A stretch of DNA of 64,000 bases from Malachius bipustulatus (lineage: Eukaryota; Arthropoda; Insecta; Coleoptera; Melyridae): contig OU342633.1 of assembly GCA_910589415.1 (NCBI GenBank), positions 16,282,858 to 16,346,857 of the forward strand, written 5' to 3'. The position numbers and the translations under genes were made by a program. Below, piece after piece: positions 10,755 to 21,987 of this stretch. The notes beneath the pieces are model-generated. The model ran no database searches, was not told the origin of the DNA, and worked only from the letters and a program-made list of their open reading frames with translations. The stretch's first letter is position 1; each line of letters begins with the position of its first letter.

Positions 10755-12082
10755 TGTTATGGTTCGCAGGGACTGTGCTTTCTCTACTCTTTTTTAAAAA
10801 TTTATTTTCTTCTTTGATTCCCTCTTACCATAAACAATTTATTTATTTAGGGGGCCTTTCTTTTTTTAAAACTAATAAAAGTTATGTCTGTATGAGACCT
10901 CTATGACTCAGAGTGAGTTCAAGTATTTTTTTATATAATTTTTTTAAAATTTTTATAACCTATAAACTTCTATTGAAACTCAAATTTTAAACTTGTTTGG
11001 GTTTTATTACAATAAGAAATTTTCCAAACAATAACACTTACAACAACTAACTTAAAAATAACTTAAAATTACTCACAGTTTGTTCCCTTAATGAATCTTC
11101 TTCGTCACCGACTTTCTGTCATTAATTTTTGACAGAAGTCCCTCGTAGGTTAACGAAAGGAATAACCCACGGAATCAGCTGTTGAACAAAGCTTGAAGTC
11201 AACTCTAGTAGCCTTGCTGTTAGTGTGTCAGCAATTTTAATGTAGATCTCTGCATGGATATATCCAATTCACTGCTACGTTTTTCCATCTTCAATGTCAA
11301 AATCGCAGAATCCAAATCGCTGCACGGCTGTACCCAAATCAAACTGCAATTGTCAGCTGCCTGCTAGCACGGCTGTATCCAAATCTAATTGCAGTTGTCA
11401 GCTACCAGCTAACCAAATCTCTCCTTTTAACCTATATGTTTCTTCTTGCAGTCAGCTACGGCCTCTGTTCTTTTCCAAATTCTTGATGTTCGAAAATTTT
11501 CACGATGTTCACGAATGTTTACGATGTTTGGTTATGATTTAGTGGTCTACACTGCTTAGCTTCTGTTTTAGGAATCTCCTCAGATAATCGTTGTTTTTCT
11601 ATTTATAGTTTTTCTTGTAACTATGTAAATTCGATTGTTATCTGCTTGACAACATATTATTTCTCACTATGACAGCGGATAATTTTTGTATTTTCCTTCC
11701 AATCAACATCTATGAAATTCATTTCTCTTCTGGAGTACAATACACAAAATCCTCTTTGGACATGTTATGTTTTCCCCCTTCTAACAGCCAATTTCCCTGC
11801 TACTAGAGTTGCTGTTCTTTTCTTCCAAATTGTGACTTTTTATCATTTTATGCCTGTCATTTCTCCCATACACTCTAGCTAGCTTATTCTAATTATTCTA
11901 ATTATTTTACAAAAACTATTCTATGACATTTCACGTTATTATTACATCATTTTCTAATCTACTGTCCCAAACAAATCTAAATATTCTGTTCCAATAGAAC
12001 TTCTCAAAAACTAAAGACTAATTTTCATGAAAGAAAAAAAAACTATTACTACGTAAATAAGCATAATGAGCTTTTTATAACA
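10755..12082. mobile_element. Solo LTR, probably Ty3/Gypsy class, with 4-bp duplication
   Basis: The 1328-bp block begins TGTTATGG and ends TTATAACA, so it has the TG...CA ends with a six-base inverted repeat (TGTTAT/ATAACA) typical of LTRs. It is flanked on both sides by GTAC (10751-10754 and 12083-12086), a 4-bp target duplication. No internal gag-pol follows, so it is most simply a solo LTR left by LTR-LTR recombination. A partial duplication of about 50 bp lies at 11305-11410 (GCACGGCTGTACCC against GCACGGCTGTATCC). No other LTR in the window matches it. Confidence 0.7.
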
Positions 12083-12571
12083 GTACCTGCTAATAATAAC
12101 TAAGGGATCCACAGTCCCACTTTATGGAAAGTAGTGTTGTTAAAAAATCCAGCTTAGCAACTCCGTAATCATTCAATTATTTCAACAAATTTTCTAATCA
12201 TAGCAAAATTACCAAGATCATTTTTTTCAAACTGAGACAAATTTTCAGTAGACCTTAGCCAAAGTGAAAGTTTATTTCAGTATTCTGTTAACCATCCTCT
12301 GTTAACCATTTGATGAATGATCATATATTATTGTCTACCACTCTACGAGTGAATCTTTCTAGTGCTCACGAGTATTTAGCAAATTATATGAAATAGTTCT
12401 AGGTAGGTATAAACAAGCCATTAACTAACTTCGATACAATAAAATTAATTGAAGATAGTTTGACTCTCAAATAGTTGCACAGTTTGATAACATGAGAAAA
12501 TAATTAAATTATAACAATAGTAAATAAATGTTATTGTTCAAAGTATGTACAATATAACTGCCTCGAATATA

Positions 12572-13340
12572 CAGGGTGTTTCTTAATAACATGCTAATAT
12601 TTAAGGAGGTTATTCTTGGGTCAATTTGAGAAAAAAAACGTCATAAGAACGTATGTCCTAAAAGTCTTAGCTTTCGAGATACAGGGTGGTAAAGTTTTAT
12701 TAAAATAAATTATTTTTTGTAATATCTGTAGTACCACTCTGGATATTTTAATGAAATTTCGTATACAGGTATTACGCATCAAGGGGCATTTTTTCATGTA
12801 CCACGTTTCATTTTATTTCCACTAATGACGATGGTGCACGATCGTGCAGAATTTTACCTGCATATTTTGGCAGACGTTGATGGTACGTCACTGATTTTTG
12901 TTGAAATAGAAATCATTTTTGGAATCTTAATTCATTTCCAAGCAAATTTGAGCACTTGTTTTTTCCAGTCCGATGCACGGTCTTCGCCTAAAAAAATAAA
13001 ATCTGTTTCTCTACATGGTCACAAGATTATCATTAAAGTGACAATAAAAAAATATAAAAAATTGCAGGTAAAATTCTGCACGATCGTCACTAGTGGAAAT
13101 AAAACGAAATGTGGTACATGAAAAAATGCCTCTTTATGTGTAATACCTGTCTATGGAATTTCATTAAAATATCTAGAACGGTATTAACAGATATTATGAA
13201 AAAATTATTTATTTTTAAAAACTTTACCACCCTGTATCTCAAAAGTTAAGACTTTTAGGAGATACGTTCTTATGAAGTTTTTTCTCAAAATTGACCCAAG
13301 AATAACCTCCTTAAATATTAGCATGTTATTAAGAAACCTG
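12572..13340. mobile_element. Palindromic MITE, about 0.77 kb
   Basis: Begins CAGGGTGTTTCTTAATAACA after TA and ends with the inverse minus three bases (TTAAGAAACCTG then TA). Arms include AAGGAGGTTATTCTTGGGTC near 12603 and its inverse near 13310. The central ORF at 12825-13121 lies in the fold and has no recognisable domain. Confidence 0.82.
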
Positions 13341-13619
13341 TATAAGTGTTATAATAATAATAACAATAAATTAATTAATGGTTTTTTATCAGCATATACA
13401 ACTATTTTTTAATAACGATAAAAGGTATGCAATTTATTTTTATTAAATTTATTAATAATTTTGGAAAGATTTCTTGAATTTGAGGTTTTCATATTTACGA
13501 AAATTAATTATTACAGCATTACAAAAATGAAATTAATATATTATCGTTGATTCTTGAACAAAATATATAAACTTTTTATAACACACAAAGCCTGAAATAT
13601 ATTCTACAACATGCTCTGT

Positions 13620-14700
13620 GTATCGGGATAAATCCCACAATGTTTGTATTTCAAGTACACATATTCAATAATTCTTCTCTCAGCAATTCTCATGATTTTT
13701 TTTGTCTCCAATTGTATTTCTCACCAGTTCAATCATGTGGCATAGATCATGAAAAACATAACACGGCTCTTTCGTAACATGGTTTGTAAAGTACGGCTTG
13801 AAATTTGAATCACTATAATTGAAATTGTCCCCCAAGTGTGTACACATACTGATGTTTGTGGCCGCTTCATCAAAAGTAAATTATTAAAGTTTGCAGCCGC
13901 AGTCGTGCAGTTGTTGTAAAGCAGATACTAATAAATTTGAACGTTCTTCTCCATTTAATGACTTGATGAGAAAATATCCAATTGGGATTTTCCAATTCTC
14001 ATTCAAAGAAACTGCCATAAGTCATCTTCTTTCACAAACCTTACAATTTGTGATGCACTGCGAGGGCTTGCCACATCCGTTGTCCTTATCTTTGAAATGT
14101 ATCGAAGATGAAAACATCGCCGTTTTTTCCCAGGAGTTTCAAATCCCGAACAGGCTGTAATTAAAATTTACTCATAATTATTGAGCTCTAGGTATAATGA
14201 ATTTGTGGATTTCATTTCTATTTAATACTCAGTTTTATTACCTTTTTCTGCTACTACTGTTGTATCCAATGTTCTTTTCGGAGTGCTGCAGCCGTCAGGT
14301 GTCACAACAATTTTTTCAGAGGTTCCCGATAATTTTTTGATTGCAGATATCCAGTCCGATGATTGCTCGATATGTGGATGAGGGGTAGAGCCTTCTGTAA
14401 TAGTTTGAAGTCACTTAATAAAAATTATAAAACATAGCGCTTACAGTCTATTTTTTATAACTTTATACTTACACTAAGGTACAGTGCTAGGTATTTCAAG
14501 TGAACAAAAATTGTCGATAATTACTGCTTTCGAAAAAAGGTTCTGACCATCACTATTTTTTTGCTCTTGTTGCTGCAAAACACTTTTTGGATTTGTAACA
14601 TTCATGGATGAAACCGCTCCCAGTTTGAGATGACACATAATCCTTATCCTTTTCATGTTCTTAAAAATGGGATGAGCAAAATCGCATTCCTATGACACCA
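13620..14700 (-). pseudogene. P-element/THAP9-like transposase relic
   Basis: Minus-strand translation around 13860-13690 reads NISMCTHLGDNF, KPYFTNHVTKEPCYVFHDLC and HMIELVRNTIGDKK, the central RNase H-like region of P-element and THAP9 transposases, which cut and paste P-type elements. Upstream pieces at 14690-14300 (including TPDGCSTPKRTLDTTVVAE) are probably the region after the THAP domain but are only partly aligned. Several stops and frame changes interrupt it, and no C2CH THAP zinc motif was found. It is an old copy. The plus-strand ORF at 13891-14160 is its shadow. Confidence 0.65.
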
Positions 14701-15146
14701 TCATGTTTATCCTTTAGGTCACCGCAGCAAGCCATTGATCGTAGGTGTGGGGGTATTTTTCACGTGGGAGTATTAGATATGACACTGACACGGTTCTAAT
14801 TTAGATTGTGATTATTTTCAATACAACGTTCGGACAGGGTAGTTGAGTTTCGTGGGTGAGAAATTTCGTTTTAATTCACTCTTAATTTTTATTTTTCTTC
14901 TATTCCTCCATTATATAATATTACATCATGCAAAACTTCTGTCCTGTAACCCTAATGCTACTAAATTGAAACATCAAATTAGATGTTTAGTCTACAACGA
15001 CAACGTTTTGTTAAACATGGTTTAATTCTCCTTTGATAGAAAAATAAAAGAATAAGGTTATTTAAACAGTTCAGTTCAGTTCATTGATTGCATTTTATAA
15101 TGCCCAATGCATATTTTTTGTTCTCGTCTATTTTTAGATAAGTATA

Positions 15147-16484
15147 TTACCTCCTTTTGACCGAGTGAGCGGATTTAAAATGTCTGACGAGGTCTCTTTT
15201 CATTTTAGTTTCATGCTGACAATCAGCACATTTATACACTTCCACTACTTCCTTATGTTTACGTTTATAATGTCCAGTCAAATTTCTTTTGTATTTTGTT
15301 TCATAAGCACACTCCTGACATTTATATACTTCTGCATCTTTTGAATGTTTTATTTTATAATGTTGGTTGAAATGATGTTTATATCTGGTTTCATAAGCAC
15401 ACTCCTGACATTTGTACACTTCTGCATCTTTTGAATGTTTATGTTTATAATGTTGTATGAAATCACTTCTATTTCTCGTTTCATGTGAACATTCCTCACA
15501 TTTGTACACTTCTGCATCTTTGGAATGTTTATGTTTATAATGTTTCGTCAAATCACTTTTCCATTTTGTTTCAAATGAACATTCCTGGCATTTATACACT
15601 TCTGCTGTTTCTTTTGAATGCTTAAACTTGAAATGTTTCAGCAGATTACTTTTATATCTCGTCTCGTAAGAACATTCCCGACATTTATATATTTCAGGAT
15701 CTTTTGAATGTTCACATTTATAATGTTTGGTCAATGAACGTATATAACTTGTTGCGTAAGAACATTCCTCACATTTATACACTTTTGCATCTTTTGAATG
15801 TTTACATTTATAATGTTTGGTCAACGCACTTTTATAACTTGTTTCATAACAACATTGCTGGCATTTGTGCATTTCAGCATCTTTGGAATGTTTACGTTTA
15901 TAATGTCTAGTAAAATCACATTTATATTTTGTTTTGAACGAACATTCCTGACATTTATACATTTCTGTATCTTTTGAATGTTTATATTTATAATGCTGAA
16001 TGAAATTAGGTTCGTTTGTTTGATAGGAATAAGGGGAACAGTTGTACTTCGCTTGTTCTTCCCTGGTCCTTTCAGAAGATCCCGACTCACACCGAACGAG
16101 TCCATCCTTAAACATTCCAACATTACTACTACTCCCGATCATCACTTCCAATTTCGGTTTGTGGTCCTCGATGTCAATGTCTTCTTTCAGTGCCAAATTT
16201 TCTACTCCAAAAACCTCTGGAAGGTCATCTGGTCCTGGTGAAGAGTCTTTAGGTTCTATCTTCATTATGGGGCAGAATGAAGAGATATTCTCCAAATTGT
16301 TTAATTCAGAGGACCGATCGTAGCTTGAATGTTCAACTTCGCATTTCAACTTTGGGGTTGCGAGCAGGGAGTCGTAGTCAAAGTTATGGTCTACTGCTTC
16401 GGTTTTGATAATCATTTCCTGGTCCGGGTGGAGTTGTTGACCACTATTCTGTTTATTGTTAACTCCATTATTAATTAAGCTCAT
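15147..16484 (-). CDS. C2H2 zinc-finger protein, ten-finger array
   Basis: A 445-codon intact frame. Residues 1-~155 are acidic and serine-rich with IKTEAVD- and MKIEPKDS-type motifs, which resemble sumoylation sites (hydrophobic-K-x-E). Residues ~157-440 hold ten fingers in tandem with YKCxECxYET spacing and HxxxH ends, joined by HSKDAEVYKC linkers longer than the usual TGEKP. The first finger (YNCSPYSYQ) has lost its second cysteine; the other nine keep C2H2 ligands. Repeat period is about 90 bp and the fingers are very alike, suggesting recent array expansion. It is expected to be nuclear and DNA-binding, with unknown targets. The start is the first ATG in frame. No intron is needed. TEs lie on both sides. 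Confidence 0.85.
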   Translation of the reverse strand: MSLINNGVNNKQNSGQQLHPDQEMIIKTEAVDHNFDYDSLLATPKLKCEVEHSSYDRSSELNNLENISSFCPIMKIEPKDSSPGPDDLPEVFGVENLALKEDIDIEDHKPKLEVMIGSSSNVGMFKDGLVRCESGSSERTREEQAKYNCSPYSYQTNEPNFIQHYKYKHSKDTEMYKCQECSFKTKYKCDFTRHYKRKHSKDAEMHKCQQCCYETSYKSALTKHYKCKHSKDAKVYKCEECSYATSYIRSLTKHYKCEHSKDPEIYKCRECSYETRYKSNLLKHFKFKHSKETAEVYKCQECSFETKWKSDLTKHYKHKHSKDAEVYKCEECSHETRNRSDFIQHYKHKHSKDAEVYKCQECAYETRYKHHFNQHYKIKHSKDAEVYKCQECAYETKYKRNLTGHYKRKHKEVVEVYKCADCQHETKMKRDLVRHFKSAHSVKRR

Positions 16485-17387
16485 GATGTTAATTTTTTCC
16501 TTTTCTTATTGTTACACTCTCAAATGTTATTTTATTAGACAGGCACAAAAGGTACCAAATCAACAACCAATCACACACAAAACAAAATCCAGGAGTCCAA
16601 GTCCAGGAAACCACAATCCTTATCTAAGCCACAATCTCACTGTCTCACTCAATTCCAATTCTCAAATCTCAAATTTTCAGAGGAGTGCGTTCATAATAAA
16701 CGCCGTGTGAATTTGAATGATAAACTGTGATAGTGATGTGATGTGATGTGCTGTATTCTTTACCTCTATTCTTTACGCAATTCTTTACGGGCAGTGATGT
16801 GCCGGTGCCGTATTCTTTACCTCTATTCTTAACGCCGCGTCCTAGCTGCATCCGGGGACTGCGTTGCGTGCGTTGCGTGCGTGCGTTGCGGGGAACGATT
16901 AAAATAAAACACATGCAAAGCAATGGGAGTGTCCTCAGTAGACGCGTTTGCCCGCAAAGTCGTACGATAAAACGACACCGCAACGCACGCATTGTTTTAA
17001 ATTGAAATATTTAGTTTTTTCATCTGTCAAAATCTTGCGATTTTTGCGGCGGGCAGGAAATTTTTTAATTTCGACTGCCTTCGTGCCAAAGCGAAACATT
17101 TTGTGCAATAAGAGAAATCTATTTTAGAAGAACAAGAGTCAAGGTACACTGGGAATGTGAAAATGTCTCGAATTTAGGTTTTTAAAGTAAGTATATGAGG
17201 TCTATTAACTTCTATTGTAGACCTTTTTATATTTAACCTACCTGCTATTTATCTATCTATCAAATCTATACCTATTTCTATAGATTACTTGCGTCTTATT
17301 GTTTCTTTCTCTTAAGTAACATGTTTCTTTCTGTGATTTTCAAGTCTTTTATTGTGTCCTAGAGTGGCAATATTTATTACCTTTGTT

Positions 17388-18509
17388 TTACAGTATGAAA
17401 CAAGTATCAATTCTGTACCAAAGATTTGCGTTTTTTGTAAAATTTTCTTGAAATTCTTTGATGTTCATCACTGTGACTGCAGCACCGCTGTCTACTTCAA
17501 AACAAATGGTTTTTCCATTTACTTGTATCTCCGCCAAAAATTGTTCCCTGTAAGGCAGCTGGGCACTTTCCAATTTGCAAATTTCTTGTAAAGTGTTCAT
17601 ATTATCCCTATTATTGGGCTTTTTACACACCTTTGCGACATGTCCTTTGGTTTTACAGAGACTGCAGAAAAGATTGTCCTTGCTTCTGCACCTGTTTGCA
17701 AAATGATTGTTGTTTCCACACCGAAAGCATACCACCTTGCTTGTAGTTGATGGTACATTGTAAGTTGTATTTGAATTTGTTGCCATGTTGTAGTTTGTAT
17801 TGGTTTTCTTCCCATTATAATTAGAATTATTATATTGAGAATGAGGTTTATTATTCTGTTTGTACTTGTAATTCTTCTGTTTCACTTGGTTTACCTGGTT
17901 GTCTTGTATTGTTCTTGTATGTAGTTTTGCAGCATTTTTAGAAGAAACATCAATATTGTTTGCTACTTCTACAGCTTTTTCCAAAGTTAAGTCCTTGTAT
18001 TCTAGAAGTCTGCTTTGTATTGACTCTGATCTCAGTCCAAATACAAATTGATTGCGAAGAGCTTTCTTCAAATGCTCCCCGAACTTACAGTTTATTGAAA
18101 GGCGTTGTAACGCTGTAAGGAAATCCTGAATACTCTCTCCCTCATGTTGTTTACGTTGATTGAAACGAAAGTTTTCCGCAATTTCTGAAGGTTCTGGATT
18201 ATAGTATCCTTTAATTTCTTGTACTAGGTCCTCATATGATTTTTGAGCAGGATCAACTGGTGCAATCTTATCGCATAATAAATCATACGCTTCAGGTCCC
18301 ATGTAATGTAAAAGATATGCTACGTAATTGGACTGTGGTACATTGAAAACTTGGAATGCTGATTCTAATCTTCTGAGCCATCTTGAAAATATTGTCCTTG
18401 TCGATTCAAAATTTTCGATATTGAAAGTTGTATGTACTGTATGCTGTACTTGTTGGACAGGCTGCTCTTGAGCTGCTTCTTGTTGTTTCGTTTCTTTCGG
18501 TTTAGGCAT
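17388..18509 (-). pseudogene. LTR-retrotransposon Gag with start of protease, truncated
   Basis: A 373-codon frame. Residues ~25-190 are a retrotransposon Gag capsid-like region (FSRWLRRLESAFQVF, NFRFNQRKQHEGESIQDFL, LRNQFVFGLRSE). Residues ~255-295 hold two CCHC zinc knuckles (CFRCGNNNHFANRC and CSLCKTKGHVAKVC). Near 340 the retroviral aspartic protease begins (FEVDSGAAVTVMN, with the DSG active site). The frame then runs into a 43-base sequence (17351-17393) that also occurs at 18911-18953, so protease and downstream pol are missing through rearrangement. The class is most likely Ty3/Gypsy-like. The 5' side (18510-18680) has no clear primer binding site. Confidence 0.85.
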
Positions 18510-18680
18510 TTTTTATTTAATCGTAAAATTTTTTGAAAGTTTTGAAAAAATAATAACACTTTCTTTTCTTTATGTTACTATGGTTAAGCTTGTTACTGTA
18601 AGTAGGCCTTGAACTAACCTGAATATTATGTATCTAATTTTCTTCTTTTATTCATCCAATTCCATTATCCTCGTCGCCAC

Positions 18681-19143
18681 TATTATGTATTGTCGTATGC
18701 TCAGCTCTTGTAGGTAAATTAAACACACAGAAGAATAAATTAACTGCTTTATAATAACGAAAAAGTATAACTAATATTGGTAATGATGTTCGTAACCAAA
18801 TTATTAAATTGTAATTGACATTCCCCAAATATGACAGTTCATTTTATTAGACTCAACACTGGCTGTGTTTCTGTAAAACAAAGGTAATAAATATTGCCAG
18901 GGAAGGAAATATTGTGTCCTAGAGTGGCAATATTTATTACCTTTGTTTTACAGAAACACAGCCAGTGTTGAGTCTAATAAAATGAACTGTCATATTTGGG
19001 GAATGTCAATTACAATTTAATAATTTGGTTACGAACATCATTACCAATATTAGTTATACTTTTTCGTTATTATAAAGCAGTTAATTTATTCTTCTGTGTG
19101 TTTAATTTACCTACAAGAGCTGAGCATACGACAATACATAATA
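18681..19143. repeat. Perfect-type inverted repeat, two 219-bp arms with a 25-bp spacer
   Basis: 18681-18899 is repeated in reverse at 18925-19143, with almost no mismatches (for example TATTGTCGTATGCTCAGCTC against GAGCTGAGCATACGACAATA). The spacer carries ATTGTGTCCTAGAG, the start of the 43-base block that also abuts the truncated gag at 17351. The arms may be LTR sequence of the neighbouring retroelement in head-to-head orientation. Confidence 0.85.
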
Positions 19144-19447
19144 TCTTTCAAGCTCCAACAACCTACTGGTTTCCAAATTAAAACGTATTTAATCTGAAGC
19201 TGCACCAGAAATAGTTGGATTGGAAACCATTTTCTCGCCCGCACCGCACGCATTCAGTTAGGACACATTCAAAATTTCTCGTGCGAGTTTGCGTTGCGTG
19301 CGTTCCCCGCATCGCACGCAACGCATTACCCGGATGCAGCTAGGACACGGCGTTACATGACTCTTTACGGGTAAAAAATTCATTCTTTACATGAACTTTT
19401 TTGAAGGTAAGAATGTAAAGAAGGTAACGAACGTAAAGACTGTGTAA

Positions 19448-20725
19448 TGTAACATGGGTCGCCTTTTACGTCCTGGTCGAGGCACCAAATCTGTAGTGTA
19501 AACTACCTTTAAAAATTGAGATCCTGTGTCATGCGCTGTGAATTCAGTAATGTGGCCCCCTTAAATTGAATGACTGAAAAAGAAGAACCTCTTTGACGTT
19601 TGAAATGTCAACTTGTCTGTCGTGAATGACTGATTGAATTCCCGCTCTGAATGTTTGATTTGAATTTGAGGTTTCCCGCCCTGAATTCTTGAATGTTTGA
19701 ATTTAAAGATTAACCCGCCCTGATTTCAAATAAATGGCCACATTACTTTACTTACGTTTTGTGATTCGTCGTTTACCTTGGCTCGTGACATTATATTGGC
19801 TCGTGTTCGTCTAGTTTTTCACCTGTTTGGACCATCCGTTGTGTTCGTAGTAACCTCTTACCTTGTTATTGGTTCTTTTATACACAGACATGAAGCAAAA
19901 GGTGGGAGATTTGAGATTAGTGAAACAAATGCATTTTTTAAAAACACCTACTTTATTCTAAGAGAAACCTAACAGTGCCTTTTACGCTCGCTGGGACTCC
20001 CGAGTAAAAAGAGCGTGGCCAAGAAAAATCTCGATCAGCATCCCGAAATGAAAAGAATCAACGGTGGCCTGAAAAGTGTAGATCAATCGTCTCGACAACC
20101 GTCACCAAACTAATTGAACCCTCTTTCATTCTGTCTCATTTGCGCGAATCATTTTAAACAGAAGGCATTATCACAGAAATCTAGGTCTTCAAGATAACCA
20201 TGAGAATGGGTTTTGTTAGATAGACACTGTAACGAAGTCCGGTAAAGGAGGCAATTCGCCTATAGTTGGGAGGGTCCCTTTCCAGAGTCCGGTTAAGGAT
20301 GCAATCCAGTGGCTGTTTAATTGACCCCCTCGTGGCAAGGACGAAAATGTTAGTTAGATTCACATAAGGCCGATACATTCTAGTTCAACAGTTCGGTAAA
20401 CAATTAGCAATCAGAATGATCCACCCTTTTGAATTGAGTTTGACGAAGAACGAGAAATGACCTTGACGTTGATTAGTTTCACAGAAAATAAGAGAACCTG
20501 ACTTTACAATTACATAGATCAATTTGAAATCAAGATACATCATCATCGATTAGACAGTTTCGTTGAATAAATATGTTCATAAAATATAAATAAATAATCA
20601 AAAGAGTATAAGTTAATAAACAGCAATTAAATCAAAAAGGTTCAGTAGACAATTTAAATAAGACATCAATTAAATAAGCGATCAAATAAATGGTTAAATA
20701 AACGGCATGAAAAATAAGCATAAAG
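19448..20725. other. Possible LTR/leader fragment of a retroelement, no gene
   Basis: The stretch begins TGTAACATGGGTCGCC, and near 19780 has GACATTATATTGGCTCGTG, whose TGG after an ATTATA-like end resembles an LTR/primer-binding-site junction. No coding region is evident. From 20560 on it is an AT-rich run of AAATAAAT-type phrases that continues on the far side of the hAT element (21988-23200). Confidence 0.25.
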
Positions 20726-21979
20726 CAGTGACGGCTCGTCAGGGACGGCAAGGTCGGCCCGGCCGACCCAAACCACTGCACCAGTAAAATAACATTATTT
20801 TTTAGAAAAAATAAAATAAACTTGATTTTAATTTCTGAGAGCTTTCAATAATACCCTTTAATGTTTTTTCTTGCCTAAAAATCTAAGCAAAAAGCAAAAT
20901 TTTTAGCGTAGAGCTATTATAGTGAATAGCGCGAGTGATCCCCATAAGTTGAAAATAAATGGTAAGGTCGGCTGGCCGATGCTGGGCGCGAGAGTGCTGG
21001 TTAATCGATGACATACGGCACACAAACTGTGTCGCTTCCAAACCGCAGAGTTACAGTGCACGGCCGGCGTAGCGTATTCCACACAGGCACGGCCGAGAGC
21101 CTCCTGGCCGTACTTGGGTCTCTATCTATCAGACGCTCTTCCGCTCTTCTCTTGGGTGATCCTCGCTGCATTATTGGGATGGTGTCGAACGCATTTTTAT
21201 TAATATTTTTTTAAGAAAATGCAACTTGTAGTAACAGAAACAAAAAAAGTGTTTCTTGCTTGCCAAATTGCTTTTTAGAGATTTATTTAATTAATTTAGT
21301 AGACTTATTATTTATTAATTAATTATTTAAGATTAATTTATTAATTTATTTATTTAATCTTAGTGTGCGAGTTTGTTTACCTATTTTATGCAATAAAAAA
21401 AAAAATAACTAGGTATTAGAATTCGCAAACTACCGATATTGTCAAGTCAACTGCGCACCTACTACACTTTCATTAATATTTTTTGAATAAAAAATAAACT
21501 AAAAATACCGTTTTACGGAAGGGATTCAATAGATATAAATTCCTAGAACGGAAAATAATAATGAAATCTTCAATGCCTGTACTTCTTTATCCTTATACCT
21601 ACCAGCCAGCGCCAGTTAGTAGCCATGCAGGGCCAGGGTCGGCTAGCCGTACCGCGCGTGTTATCCATCCATATGGTGTCAATGCATGCATATAATAATA
21701 TTGCATTCATTCAGTGACTCAAGCAAAAGCACATTTTTATTTTATTACTTTCTTCATCTATTTTTCCTATTCGACGATTTTTCCTATTTTTACATATAAG
21801 TAAATTTTTAACTTAAGGGAATTCGCGTGACCTTGAACCGTAAAAAAATCGCCTGCATTGCATTTTCCGCGGGGGCCTTGTCCCCGGACCCCCCCCCCCC
21901 CCCCCCACATATAACGTCGTACATTTTATTTCCACCATTGGCTGGCCGACCCAATTTTTTGAAGCACGAGCCGTCACTG
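20726..21979. mobile_element. Non-autonomous hAT element with exact 8-bp duplication
   Basis: Terminal repeats CAGTGACGGCTCGT and ACGAGCCGTCACTG bound 1254 bp. The flanks are identical 8-mers, GCATAAAG at 20718-20725 and 21980-21987. An 8-bp duplication and CA...TG ends are diagnostic of the hAT superfamily. The internal sequence has repeated GGTCGGCNNGCCGA-type motifs and a run of about 17 C at 21890-21906. No transposase is encoded, so it depends on an autonomous relative. Confidence 0.9.
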
Positions 21980-21987
21980 GCATAAAG

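Larger units (their letters stand above)
16832..19352. mobile_element. Unclassified TIR-bounded insertion carrying retroelement debris
   Basis: Left end ACGCCGCGTCCTAGCTGCATC and right end inverted (GATGCAGCTAGGACACGGCGT), each next to TA or TTA. GC-rich subterminal repeats follow (GCGTTGCGTGCG repeated at 16860-16890; GCGTTGCGTGCGTTCCCCGC near 19290). A 3-bp TTA/TAA context would fit PIF/Harbinger and a 2-bp TA would fit mariner; I cannot decide. An LTR-retrotransposon gag sits inside it. Confidence 0.5.

Noticed and set aside
11294..11542. 82-residue plus-strand ORF with repeated KSNCNCQLPA-like phrase
   Set aside because: It lies inside the solo LTR, and the repeat comes from a ~50-bp partial duplication. 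No domain.
13891..14160. 89-residue plus-strand ORF
   Set aside because: Shadow of the P-element/THAP9-like relic, which is convincing on the minus strand.
15704..16323. Plus-strand frames rich in YNVW or NVHIYN
   Set aside because: Antisense shadows of the zinc-finger repeats and of its acidic N-terminus.
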